From Gamsiella multidivaricata (taxonomy: Eukaryota; Mortierellomycota; Mortierellomycetes; Mortierellales; Mortierellaceae): a DNA stretch of 64,000 bases. Location of the stretch: positions 462,185 to 526,184 of the forward strand of contig NW_026251720.1 of NCBI RefSeq assembly GCF_025024155.1, read 5' to 3'. Made by a program: the position numbers and the translations under genes. Shown here piece by piece: positions 11,051 through 23,167 of the stretch. The notes under the pieces were generated by a model. It made no database searches. It was not told the DNA's origin and saw nothing but the letters and a program-made list of their open reading frames with translations. Within the stretch, counting starts at the first letter, position 1, and each line of letters starts with the position of its first letter.

Positions 11051-12972
11051 ATGTCCACTCGCCACGCCCGTACTGCGGACAAGTCCGCCAACGACAAACA
11101 CACCCGCATCCTCAAGGCTCTCCTGCAGAAGCCTGACAACAAGTTCTGTGTTGACTGTCGCAAAAAAGGTACCAACCAACCAACGCTGCTCTTCAGCTGT
11201 TGTCTCGATCGAAATATCCGCCTGCTTGCTCTTCGTATATCTTTCACTTCCCCCCATGCCCTCATACTGAAATTCAATTGCTTTTTCTTTTTTCTTTCCT
11301 CTATTTGAACCACCATAGATCCTCGCTGGGCCAGGTGAGGACTGATTTTCTATGGATTACCTTGGATTTGTAGCAGACTTTAGGGCGCACGACATCGTTG
11401 ACTGACAAATGACCTTGGAGTTTCTTAGCTTCAACCTCGGATGCTTCATGTGCATCCGATGCTCGGGCGTCCATCGCTCCATGGGAACGCACATCAGCAA
11501 AGGTAGCCTTCATTTCTATGGCATTGATGTGTCTCTTTTGGTCTGGTAAGTCCCATTTCAGCAATTAATCTCATTATTCTTCGAAATCGTAGTAAAATCC
11601 GTGGACTTGGACAGCTGGACAGTAGAGCAAGTGGAAAATATGATCAAATGGGGTAATGAAAAGGCAAACATGTACTGGGAGGCGCGCCTGCCAGAGAGCA
11701 GTATCCCTAACGAAAAGTAAGTCAGTCCCAGGATTGTTAGGATGACATCCCCAATTTTTCGTAACAATCGATGCTCATTGTATGGACCAAATGCCTTTTA
11801 CGATAGTACCTCTGGAATTGATCCTTGGATCCGAACAAAGTATGAGCACAAGCAGTTCGCCAGGAAGGGATCACTCCCCGATCCATCCGAATTGGGGCCC
11901 ATTGATGAAGCGATGCTCATGCAGCTGGTAACGAGTCGGACCACAATGCGGCGAAATATGCAAGGCGATTTTCTTATGCATGCGGATCAAATTATTGACA
12001 AGCCATTCTTCGTGCTTCTTCTATTTATAACGGCTAATAGTATGGAAAGTCAGAGTCGAACTCCAGGCCCCAGGCACAGATGAATCGTTCAGCAGGATCT
12101 TCTGGGTCATTCGCAGCCCTTGCTCCTCCACCTGCCAACCCCGTTAGATCCTCGACCCCCAAAAAGTCCACCTCGTCCTCAGGTCTCCAGGGCGCCGATC
12201 TTTTTTCCATTGGACAGAAACCTACCTCTACAAAGACCTCTCAAGCATCCGCAGCTCCAGTCGACTTTTTTGGCCTGAATGACCCTACACCAGCGTCGCC
12301 TCAGTCAATGCAATCACCTAAGCCTGCAGTGAACACTGCAGTCCAGGATCTTTTCTTGATGAATGCACCTACAACATCTCCAGCACCATCCTCCAGCGGC
12401 ATACAGGCTCCAGCTGCGAAGGCGGCCAATGCGGACTGGAAGAACTCTATCATGTCCTTGTACGGAAATCAATCTTCAGCACCCAAGCCCAGCACCGCCA
12501 GTGCATTTGGAATGGGTCAGCCTGCTGCGCCATTTGGACAGTTACAAGGAATGGATGCATTTGGATTCGGACAAGCATCAGTTCAGCAGCAACAGCAGCA
12601 ACAACCGCAGCAGCACAATCCATGGGGCAATGACGACGCATTTGGCGCTATGCAGCAGGCTTCAGCACCTACCTCGTCATTCGATAGCTTTGGTATGACC
12701 TCCAACAATAACAATGGCTTTGGTGCCACTAACGGCGGTCAGAGCAACGGTGGCAGCAATGGTGTTCCTCAAGGAGGCGATTTCTTTAGTATGATCGCAG
12801 GCGCCGCACGATCGCCCACTACAAGTTCACCACAGAGCAACAACAAGAATAACGGGTATAACACCAAGACTTGTGCACATTTGGCGTATTCTACTGCTGC
12901 ACCGTGATTATGTATTGACATTTACTTTATTCTTTTGACGATAGGGCCTTTGGAGACCTCACTTGGAACTAA
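11051..12972 (+). CDS. ArfGAP domain protein (Age2/SMAP-like)
   Basis: Seven exons: 11051-11168, 11319-11334 (16 nt), 11429-11502, 11593-11716, 11807-11927, 12041-12855 and 12945-12972; 431 residues. The ArfGAP zinc finger is complete once spliced: CVDC (Cys33, Cys36), 16 residues, then CIRC (Cys53, Cys56). It is followed by [20 protein letters not shown] with the arginine finger at Arg61, then [11 protein letters not shown]. The rest is Ser/Pro/Gln/Gly-rich with short FG- and DPF-like pieces and ends FGDLTWN. By family it stimulates GTP hydrolysis on Arf GTPases at Golgi/endosomal membranes, and the tail is typical of coat or adaptor binding. The final intron has a weaker donor (GTATAA); without it the frame would end at 12907 with an unrelated tail. 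AATAAA lies at 13051-13056. Confidence 0.9.
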
Positions 12973-13274
12973 AGAGCTATACCATGGAGAGGCGGCATGG
13001 CGGCGTTGGCCCGCGAGTGTAGAGCGTCTTGATACTCCTATTACTTCCATAATAAAGCGTAATGTTCACTAATCATGCCTACAACTCTGCACCAAAGGAA
13101 ATAAAATGGGCCACACGGCGTGCATGATGCTACCTTGGAGAGTTGGGACGCCTTTTCCCCCCCCTTTTCCCACACGCTTTTCACCACTCCGTTTGCTTCA
13201 TTTCCACTTCCCTCCATTCTACGTCTGTCCCCCACTCCGGTCCTGCACGAACAATCGACTCCCCTTCCAGGACC

Positions 13275-16242
13275 ATGGGCACGGAAACACCACCGCCAGC
13301 TCCGACTGAGCATAGCATCATGTCCAGGAGGAGACCTCCGTCGCTCGAGAGTCTGCCGCTCGAATGCATCCAGACGATTCTCGAGAACCTCGCCCTCGAC
13401 TGCCATGCTCTCTACAGCCTCCTCCTCATGAACCGGTCCTGGTTCCAGATGGTGATCCCCTTCCTTTACCGGAGTCCCATGGCCCTCATTGACGCCACCT
13501 GGCCAAAGCTCTCGTCGTACTCTCAGATCCTCAAAAAGGATTTGCCACCACCGCCCACCCCTGCTTCGCCCTCACTCTCTCCTGCCGCTGTCGTCGCCAC
13601 AGACTCGCAGCAGTTATCGAAACCCATAACGGATGAACTGCAGACCAGCTCTCAGACAGGATCTTCCTCGGATGCGATAGATTCAGGATCTCGCCCTGGA
13701 AGAAGCCTCAGTAGCATCCGACGGACCAGCACCACATCTTCCAACGGCGGTGGAGGCGGTAATGGAGGCGCAGGATACGGATTCGGATACGCGTTTCGGA
13801 CACCCAGTCGAAGCAGCAGTCATAGTAGCACCAGGTCCTGGGTCGGAGATGCATTTTACTATGGCAGGAACGATGCCGTCCTCCAGAAGGATCAGCGCGA
13901 ACGACTCGTCAAGCGGAAAAAGATGCAGGTCCTCTGGGTACTCCTCAACTGCACCCTCTCCGAGGACGAACACGAGGCTTGCTTGGCTGTCGCGTCCACC
14001 ACTACTACTACTACCACAAGGGGTGAAACTGACGATGACAACAATGATCAACATGAAAAACACCGCAAGACCATCGCATCATCAACCATACTTTCTCAGG
14101 ATTTGAACCAGGACCTCGATATCGACCTCGAATACTTCCGCCCTATGATCGATTACCTCACCTACTACACACATTTCCACCATCCAGGACTTCGCTTCAT
14201 CATCTGGAAACTCTTTCCCAACATTGATGACGCCTTCACAATTGAATGGCGTCTCATTAACCACTGCCCGGAGCGCATTCGAGAGCTCTTTCTCGAAAGT
14301 GTTCAGCTTCAGGATATGGTCCCCCTGGTTTCGAAACTGAAAACACTCCACCGGATCAAGGCCTGTCACGAATCTTGGGATGTGAATCGGTCGATCGAGT
14401 TTATGAGGCGACACAACCAGCTCTTTGGCACGGTCCGAATGCTCGAATTAGAGGCCTATTTGCCGGACAAGCACGACACGGTCATGGACGATAACCTGAG
14501 TGATCTCATCTCTCAAGTCGAACATTTGAAAATTCTGGAGCTTGCGGGATTCGAGTCGTTACGGGCGCAGTTGGATCTGATACCTCGGGAGAACTTGAAG
14601 GTCTTAAGACTGAACTGTGGGACTCTAAGCCCTGAGTTTGCGCCCAACCCTATGGGCTTCGAGCCACCACATGCAGCGGCGGAATCACAAGGCGAGACAT
14701 CAGGACCAGATTCGAATAAGGAGAGCAGGATGTCCGTGAATACGTTCTTAAGTCAGTGTCGTCAACTGGAAGAGCTGCTACTCGATCCGGTCGACGAGAA
14801 CATGCTGGAATGGGCGGTGAAAGAGCGCAGGGATTTTGAGGTACGATATATTTTTTTTATTTTATTTTATTTTGCAGAAAAGATCATCAATATTATGAAT
14901 ACGTTTTGCTCATGGCTTTGTAGTGAAAAAACTCACAACCCCGATACTAATTTAGGCCGGCCTGCTGTCCTCAGTCCCAAGCTCCCCGTCGGTCTCCAAC
15001 AATCTTGCCCACAGCCCGATGCCCTCTCTAGTCCCACTTAAGATCCTCGAACTCTCCGGATCCGACAGCGAACATGTCGCCACCACAATCTCTCAAGCAG
15101 CTGAGGCCTTTCAAGACACACTCGAGGTCATCAAGGCCAACTCCTTCTCCTACAAGACCAACCGCACCCTCCGAAACCTCTCCTGGAGATGTCCCATGCC
15201 TCGGTTACGCGTCCTCAAGGTCGTAGGGCGATCGAACCTGCCGCTTGATTTCCGGTCGCTTCAATACTGTCCAGCACTCCGTGTCCTAGACCTATCAAAA
15301 TATTCGGGGATGCGCGCCTGTTCTGAGGCGCTGCTGTTGAACTTAAAGTACTTGACTCAGCTTGAGTACCTGGGACTCTCTAGCTTTGATCATTTGACGG
15401 ATTCAACCTTGAGGACGATATTGGGATGCATGCCGAGACTGAAGCACTTGAGGCTCGCGATCGGGGACTCGAGCGTATCGTCATCATCGGCTTTGGCGTC
15501 CAGTTCCATTTCATCCGCAGCATCTCCGTCCTATAATAACACTGCTAATAACAGTACAACAGTCGAGGGTAACAAAACTTTGGGAAGCCCATGGAGATCA
15601 TCAGGCGTGTTGGGTCCTGGTTCAGGAGCCGGTAGCAGGAGTAGCACAAGCGCCAGTGGTAGTGGCAGCAGTAGCAGTGCAGACATGTTTCCCCGTTCGC
15701 CCTTCGCAGCGTTGTCGCTCTCCTCGTCCTCAACCGCGCCATCGACAACCTCTCCGGCGACCAGTTCATCTGCGGTCTCTCCAATCCTCTCCGCACAGCA
15801 GCAACAGCAGCAACAAGCCCCACAACAGTCTTCAGGCTCCATGTACATCATCACCGGCCAGATCCAGAACCAGTATTCCCAATACAGCTACCACCACCCG
15901 CCGCCTCCACTGCCATCGACCTCAACAGCTCCCTACAGTGGCAACCTCATTAACAACAGCCACAGCACCACCAGCCTGGGCGGTCTTGGCGACATGGCCT
16001 CCTCCGCAAGATCGACTTCCTCCCTCATGGATCGGTTCTATATGGAGAACAATTATCTTTCGCTCGAAGGCATTCTCGATGCGATCGATGGACTGTCGTC
16101 GGACTCAAAGTGTCAGCTCGAGAAGCTCTCGATCGTCTTGGGCAAACTCGAATTCGAAGAGCATTATCGACGACTGGAGTTGTATAATCAGCAGCATCAG
16201 GATCTTGAGATTACAGTATACCGATATGCGCATGCTGTTTGA
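13275..16242 (+). CDS. F-box protein with leucine-rich-repeat-like region
   Basis: Two exons, 13275-14840 and 14956-16242, give 950 residues. The start ATG has the context aggaccATGG and is the first ATG of a frame open further upstream. The intron is GTACGA...atttag, phase 0. Residues about 17-60 fit an F-box: SLESLPLECIQTILENL, then LLMNRSWFQMVIPFLYRSP. Irregular leucine-rich stretches follow in both exons (LKILELAGFESL, LRVLDLSKYSG, LEYLGLSSFDHLTD). This suggests a substrate-binding LRR platform of an SCF ubiquitin ligase. Long Ser/Thr/Gly- and Gln-rich disordered insertions interrupt the repeats, notably about residues 600-780. The substrate cannot be inferred. AATAAA lies at 16259-16264. 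F-box identity is fairly secure; LRR boundaries are approximate. Confidence 0.82.
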
Positions 16243-16372
16243 ACATACTTTTCTTTGTAATAAACGAGATCGACACGTCGTCCACTCTCTATGGACCTTT
16301 CTTTGTTTCTATATTTTATTTATTTTATTTTCTCAGATACTAGTGATTCCTTCCTTGCCCATTGTTGATTAA

Positions 16373-18383
16373 TTAATAATACTATTCAACAAGAACAAGA
16401 TGCACGCAGGCGAGGAAACAAAAGAAAATAGGCTGTCAGTCAACACATTCATATCGACATTCAATCAAAGAACAAGCAATAAAAATCTCGAGATAAGAAA
16501 CATACCAAACTGGCCGCAAAGACGATATCGCGTTTGATGGCCTGGCCAGCCAACTCCATCTTCGTGTACAGGGCCGCATCTCCAATCATCCTCGCCGCGT
16601 TTCTCACTTCGCTACACGTCTCGTCCAGCCGATGGATCGTCCTCACGATCGAACCTATTCAAATTGAGTAGTAAAAAAAAAAAAAAAAAAGCAGATACAA
16701 AGGTAGATGAGTATTTTCAAGTCCAACAAAAAGAAGAGCCCGCACAACCATTTCCACCCGAGCTGTGCCAGTAAACTATACGTACCCTCCTGAACATCTG
16801 TCAGCTCCGTGATCTGCTTGAACGTCATCCCCCTCGCCCACTCATACACCACCTCCGCCAGTCCAAACCTCAATGCCGACGTCCCCGGTGCCGTCGCAGA
16901 CTCCAGCCCATGTGCCTTCTGCACCTCTGCCATCCTCATTTCGATGGCCAAGATCATCTCCTTGCCCTTCGCTAACTGCGGTGTCAACACCGGCTCCGAC
17001 GCATTCTTCTCCTGACAGACGAAACACGACAACAGCGCCACGATCTCCTCTGGCTCGAATTCTGATAGCATGTTATCCAGGATCAGCTCTGTCAGGATCA
17101 ATTCGTCTGCGGTGTTGATCTCACAGGCCACACGACCCTTCAGTTGAACAGTCGAGTTTTCGGGATCGAGATAATTCAGTTCTTTGAGAATTGCGACTCT
17201 TTGGTGGTAGTCCGGCAGCAGCTCGAGGTTCTGATCAGAGATTGTCCGCTGCAACTCCTCCAGTTTGTACTGCAGCTCTCGCTCCTGATGGATCATTGCA
17301 TACTGTTATCAAATTGGAGACATAAAAAAAAAAAAAAAAATAGTATCGAGTTTAGTGGATGGATAAAAAAATAACATAAAATAAAAAGTCTCTTTCAACC
17401 CACTTGAACCTCCATCCAACAACAAACAAGCGCTTGGTAACTTACATGAGCCTTCAGATCCGGACACTTATTACACTGGCACTGCAGGATCTTTCCGAAC
17501 AACGCCTGCTTCTGAGCCAGATACTCTCGGAATTCCAGATCCTTGATCTTGCTCCAGTTAAACTCTGTTACCAGGCCCGCCTGTCGTTCCTCAATTTCTT
17601 CCACATAGCGGATCAAATCCCTCCGGACCTTCGTCACCGCCTGAACATCCTTTCGCATGATCGCTTCCACATCTACCTGTAGACTCGTGTCCGTGATAGT
17701 AAAGATGTCATGGTATGCTACGGCCTCGACCACCTGGCTGCTCTCCTGCTCACTCGGCGTCTTCAGCTGCGTAACCGGAACAAGAACGTCCTTGTCCACA
17801 CCGGGTTTATCTATAAAACGATCAGCGCGCATGAACGTTGAAGCTCATTTAGCGACCACCCCACTTCGAAAGCACTCGACGAATGCTTAAAGAGCCATTG
17901 AAATGCAATCTCATACCTTGTTTTGGTTCAGTAAGGATACAGCACCAGAACGATTTGGATTGCTTGGCCGCCATGTCCGCCTCCGCCACCGTCTTTAGAA
18001 TAACAGCAAGAGTATTTCTATGGAACTGTCCGCCAAAAATGAATGAAATTCAAAACGTTTCGTTAAATAACAGATTCCCGAGGCATAGATTCACAAACAC
18101 ATTCGGAGTCCTAAAAAAAAGTGCCGCTTACACTGCTATTCAAAACGACCACACGGCCGGCGCTCAGAGCCTTGAGACCGAATGTTTGCCTCACAATCCG
18201 GTCCATCAATTGGTGATTGATGATTACCATCCTGGAGGACATGTTATAGAATTCATCAATGTCCTTGTTGCATATAAAGCAATCCAGTTTCTTGAGAATT
18301 TCCATTGACTTGGCGCTCTATTTAGAGTATAATTTTTTTAATGCCCAAGATATGTAGACGACCACAACAAATGCAAGAACTTT

Positions 18384-18416
<33 letters not shown>

Positions 18417-21400
18417 CTACCTCAGCAAATAGCTTCTCCTTCTCGGGCATGGCCTTTTGAGCCGTGTTCTCTGAGAAACTGCGCTTAATCATCTCCTCGA
18501 CTCGAAGCGCCTCCACGCGAAGCAAGTTTAAAATCATGTTGTACGTCAATCGGAACTGCGATAACAACTTTGTGGCCTTGCCCAACAACATCTCTTGCAG
18601 CTCGGTTGCCTAATATAAACAATACACCTCAATATTAGAATTTAAAATTCCATTGAACAATAAGAAAATACTTTTTTTTTTTCGCGAATCGCGATATTAT
18701 CTTACCTCTGGCGGATCTCCATTGCATGCGATAATAACCAATCCTGTTGAGTCCAGACCACGTCTTCCAGCACGACCCGACATTTGGGTATACTCACCTA
18801 TTTCCAAACAGAAAAAATAAATAAATAATTGAATATGATGTTTAGTAAACGTGTATACGACCAGCCTGCGTCTAGAAAGTGCTCAAAACAGAGGCTCTTG
18901 TTACCTGGCAAGAGATTGCGAAAACTACGTCCGTCATGCTTGCGGATACCCGAAAACACGACAGTACGGGCAGGCATGTTCACACCCTATGACAGTTTAT
19001 CAAAATTCCAAAAAAAAAAAAAAAAAAAAAAGTATCAATGGGACCGTAGAGATGCTCCTTCCATACTTCGTGCTTCTCCAAAAAACCCCACTTACCATCG
19101 CAAAGGTTTCAGTAGCGAACAAAACCTTTACCAATCCGCGCGCAAACAGGATTTCGACCATCTAAAAGGTTCATTTAACCAAAACACCATGTCAATAAAA
19201 CCATATCTCATTGCGCCCACAACAAAATCTCGATAAACCCCCTTCCAAGAAAAGGAAAAAAAAAAAAACGAACCTCCTTGATGATCGGCAAGAGTCCAGA
19301 ATGATGGACCGCGATACCTCTGCTCAATAGATCCCGCATTCTCTGAATCTGTGGTAACTCGCGATCGGTGCCGTGCAATCTCACGAGCGACTTTTCAAAG
19401 AACACATGCACCTCACTCTTCTGCGACGAGGTCATCAGATCTGTGCTCGAAAGTCCCGACGCATTTTCCTCACACTTCTTCTTCGAGAATGTGAACACAA
19501 CCACGGGCAACAACTGCTTCTTGTTCAGGTATCCAACCAAATGTGTAAACAGGTTCTTGTCCTGCTTGTCGTTCCTCCAGCCACCACCACCTCCTCCGGT
19601 ATTCCCTCCACGCCCTCCACCACCACCGCGTCCTACACCTCCGCCTCCGCGACCTCCTCGCAGTGCCAATTTTGTGTCGGCCTCCTTCTTTGAGAGGGCA
19701 TCGACTGCGTTCTTGTAGCCGAGATTGAGCCAGGTCTGCTTCGCGTCGACAATCTTGTAGACCTCCCGGTTGGCGAACAAGTGGTGCTCGAGCGGGACAG
19801 GACGCTTCGGAGTGCTGATCACATAGATATCCTTCTTCTTTGTCCGTCCGACCCAGTCTGCAAACTCCTTGGTGTTGGGTACTGTGGCCGAGAGCAAGAT
19901 CAGGGTAACATGTGCCGGCAGCATGATAATAACCTCTTCCCAGACAACTCCACGCTCCAGATCGTTCACATAGTGGACCTCGTCAAAGATCACAAACTCG
20001 ACATCGCGGATCAAATCCGCACCTCGATACAGCATGCTCCTTAAAATCTCCGTCGTCATAATCAGACACGACGCCTCCGGGTTGATCTGCACGTCTCCTG
20101 TTAGGATACCAACCTCCTCGAACGTGCCCTTGAAGTCCCGGAACTTCTGATTCGAAAGCGCCTTGATGGGTGAGGTATAGATGGCCTTGGTCATGTGCTT
20201 GGCCGCCAACGCGATTGCATATTCTGCCACGACGGTCTTTCCGGCACTGGTGTGGGCCGCCACAAAGACACATTCGCCCTTTTCCAGATGGTAGACCGCT
20301 CGCTTCTGGAAGGTGTCGAGTTCGAATGGGAAGGGATGTGCCATCTCCGGTACGAGCGTGTGGAAGTCGTCAAAGGATTCATTCACATCCACAACATGTG
20401 CCCACTCGCGACTCTTAGTCTGCGCTGCAGTGATGGTCCGCTTGGGTGCTGCTACTGGGATAACAGTGTCAAGGATGGCGTCCACCTCGTCTGAGGTCTC
20501 TGTCTTTGGTTCAGTCTGCGGTTGCGTCGTCTCGTTTGCTGTCATTGTTGCGGTCATTGCCTCAGGCTCTTCCTGGGCTGGACGCGGAACTGGGTCCATC
20601 AATGCCTCAAAGTCGGCCTCCTCATCCATATCTTGCTCTGCGAGGATATCTGCAATGTTGAACATGGCTCCGTCCTTGCCCATCTCTGCCTCCATCTTGT
20701 CATCTGCATCTTGATCTGAGAATAATCCTCTGCTGAACCCTGGTGGTTTAGTCAACAAGCCCTCGGATCCCAAAGACAAGTCTTCAACAATCGCCCGTGC
20801 GATATCCACGTCATCCATTCCAAGCGCCTCCTTCTCTTTTTCCAAGACACTGGCGCCCTTGATCTCTTCCGGATCCAATCCACCAGGCGTAAAGGGAAAA
20901 TACCCAGCTTTTCCTCTGACAAAATCGGCTCTCTTGCCTGGTGCACGCGAGAAACTGGTCGAGTTCTTAGCGGTCATGATCGATGTCGAGGCCACAGTAT
21001 TGGTGCCGGCCAGATGTGTCGTCCGCAGGTCCTTTTCGTAATATCCCGCACGCTCGCCATAGACATTGTGGGGTTCCAGGGCAATGGTTGATTCCGCGGG
21101 TGAGGGGTCGAGCGAGAGAAGGGTCGTGAACTCTTGGTCGCGATCAAAGACCTCCTGACATTTGTTGAGCCATTCGGTCGAGAAGGTGTTGCTTGGGAAG
21201 AGGTGTTCTCGCTCGATGTCCTGTTTGATTTTGTCGAATGTTTGAGGTCCAATGATCGACTCTGGTAACTATCATAGCAGACGGAATCCGTACTTGGTTA
21301 GAAGATACTATGGTGTTGATCGCATTTCATTGCACGGTATGGAACAGTGCCAGTGCATCCCATACCTCGAACTTTTCGGGCAGGTTCTCTGTGGGCACGC

Positions 21401-21575
21401 CAGGGAAGGCTGCGGATTTGAGACGCGCCAGCAGATCCAAGGTATCTACGTGATCGTGTCGCATGACGAGGGAAATCCCAGAAGAGTTAATGAAAAGCTG
21501 CTTATGATGAAACAACGAGCCTGGCATCGTGTCTGAAAGGCGATTCTGTTTCCTGTCTGTACCTTGTGAGGGCAT
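16373..21575 (-). CDS. SKI2: Ski2-type DEVH RNA helicase (Ski complex subunit)
   Basis: Twelve exons on the minus strand: 21575-21336, 21268-19274, 19161-19096, 18986-18905, 18797-18706, 18609-18421, 18317-18132, 18025-17917, 17810-17446, 17302-16786, 16654-16506 and 16381-16373; 1332 residues, close to yeast Ski2. With Ski3 and Ski8 it feeds mRNA to the cytoplasmic exosome. Walker A AHTSAGKT is at 418-425, DEVH at 509-512 and SAT at 540-542. Motif [12 protein letters not shown] and the segment [26 protein letters not shown] span junctions. The DSHCT domain is C-terminal ([10 protein letters not shown]). The N-terminal segment up to Walker A is acidic and carries the LPEKF motif. A glycine/arginine tract sits at about 617-645. 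The last exon encodes only Tyr-Tyr-stop, completing an ASLYY tail that resembles other family members. The frame is open upstream of 21575, with another in-frame ATG at 21719. Confidence 0.93.
18381..18415 (-). repeat. SKI2: T10-A25 homopolymer junction inside a SKI2 intron
   Basis: On the plus strand, ten T are followed at once by 25 A, within the SKI2 intron 18318-18420. Other SKI2 introns carry A-runs near 16672-16690, 17323-17340, 19010-19032 and 19258-19268. These are homopolymers prone to length error. Those near acceptors would serve as polypyrimidine on the transcribed strand. Confidence 0.8.
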
Positions 21576-22153
21576 GTTTAGCTGGTGTGGTGTGGTCTGG
21601 TCTGGCCCCTGTCGCTCCTGGAAGGATCGTTTGGTCTCTTCAGCATTAACCCATCGCAACGCCCTCAGAAAAATGCGTCTCTGCGCTGCAAAAATCGGAC
21701 TGCTTACAGCTCCCACCATCCACCAAATTCATCGTCCCTGAGTGAACGCGTCCCATAGAGTAAACGCCCACGCTTAGAAAGCTTATCTTCTGATGCTGTC
21801 TGCCTCAATGTTGATACCGAGGCTATAGTCTACCAGTCAACATTGTCCACCATCCCGGAGCATCCCCGTATGTTTACGGTGTGTACAAACCAGGGCATGT
21901 TTGGCTGGCCTGGTCTGGTTTGGGCGCAAGGGAAATCGGGTGTGGGGTGCCTTACCCCACGCCGCGTGACAAGCAAAGCACCAACCCAACCTTATGGACC
22001 ATCGCCGGAAAATGCCCGTCTTTTTTTATTATAAAGCTTCTTTCTCACACTCCTTCGGCATCACTCTCCACTCCTCCACGCTGTCTTCCCTCATTCGTCC
22101 ATTCTCTCTTCCACGCACTCGACCCATCAACCGAACAAACACTCTCTCCAGTC
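21576..22153. promoter_or_regulatory. Divergent promoter region between SKI2 and the isochorismatase-like gene
   Basis: 578 bp separate the two divergent starts. A TATA-like AT stretch (about 22021-22036) lies some 120-130 bp before the rightward start, followed by a CT-rich leader. A perfect 7-bp inverted repeat, GTGGGGT / ACCCCAC with a 5-nt loop, is at 21942-21960. Two similar G/T-rich stretches (around 21572-21602 and 21896-21925, both containing gcatgttt.gctgg..tggtctgg) form an imperfect repeat. Confidence 0.5.
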
Positions 22154-23167
22154 ATGTCTGCCCTTCGCAACGTCGGTCGTGTCCACCAAAAGTCCACTGC
22201 GTTCTTTCTCTGTGATATCCAAGAGAAGTTCCGCACCCACATCTTCCAATACCCCTCCGTCGTTGCCACCGCCCAGAAAATGGTACAACCTCTCGCTCTG
22301 CATCGTATTACCTCCCTCATGGAGCTTTTGAAGACCGAATTGATCGAGTAACCGACGGCTGGCTGTATCGCTCGTTTGCCTCCATAGATTGCCGCCCACA
22401 AGATCCTTGACATCCCTTTGATCGTTACGGAGCAGGTTCGTGAGAAAAATTATTACGCCTCCAATGAACACAATATCAAATGCTCAATTGCCACGCACAC
22501 ACACACTCTCTCCTCCTTTCTTAAATAGAACCCCAAGGCGTTGGGCGCCACTGCGAACGAACTGGATCTCTCTCAGGCAAAGATCAATATTCCCAAGACA
22601 AAGTTCTCCATGTTCGTGCCTGAGGTCGAGAAGGAGCTCAAGGGTATCAAGTCTGTTGTCCTCTTTGGCATTGAAGTATGTCATTCTCTTTGTTCTCTGG
22701 TATACTTGATTGAAGACCAATGATTTTGGGAACAATACTAACACCTTCCTCATCTCTTCCCGAACTATGAACCACGCTAGTCGCATGTGTGTGTGCTGCA
22801 GACAGCATTGGACTTGCTGGAGAATAACTACGATGTCCATGTGCTTGCAGACGGAGTGTCGAGCATGAACAGCTTCGAGATCGAGCACGCTCTGAACGTA
22901 AGTTGATATATATTTTAAAATTTTCGATTTTCCACATGTGTGTCCAATGGCTCATCAGAGCTAATCATTCTCTGCCTCATACACTCTCATCATCATAAAC
23001 TACAGCGCGTCAAATCGGCAGGCGGATATGTGACAACAAGCGAGTCGATCCTCTTCCAGTTGATGGGAGACTCGAAGCACGAAAAGTTTAGATCGATCTC
23101 GAGCCTCGTCAAGGAGACCAAGGATGCAACCGCAGGCAACAAGCTCTTCATCAAAAGCAACATTTAA
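22154..23167 (+). CDS. Isochorismatase-like cysteine hydrolase (ISOC1/ISOC2-like)
   Basis: Five exons, 22154-22282, 22388-22435, 22529-22675, 22781-22897 and 23006-23167, all with phase-0 junctions, give 200 residues, the usual size of the family. The cysteine-hydrolase triad is visible: Asp21 in FLCDIQEKF, Lys84 in IPKTKFSMF, and the nucleophile Cys112 in [20 protein letters not shown] is restored only by splicing. Many fungal and animal members of this single-domain group lack a proven substrate, and no isochorismate or siderophore genes are nearby, so I call only the fold and catalytic class. AATAAA is at 23203-23208. It is probably cytosolic; I see no signal peptide. Confidence 0.92.

Noticed and set aside
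13143..13274. Upstream extension of the F-box protein
   Set aside because: The frame is open but begins with TTG; the first in-frame ATG is 13275.
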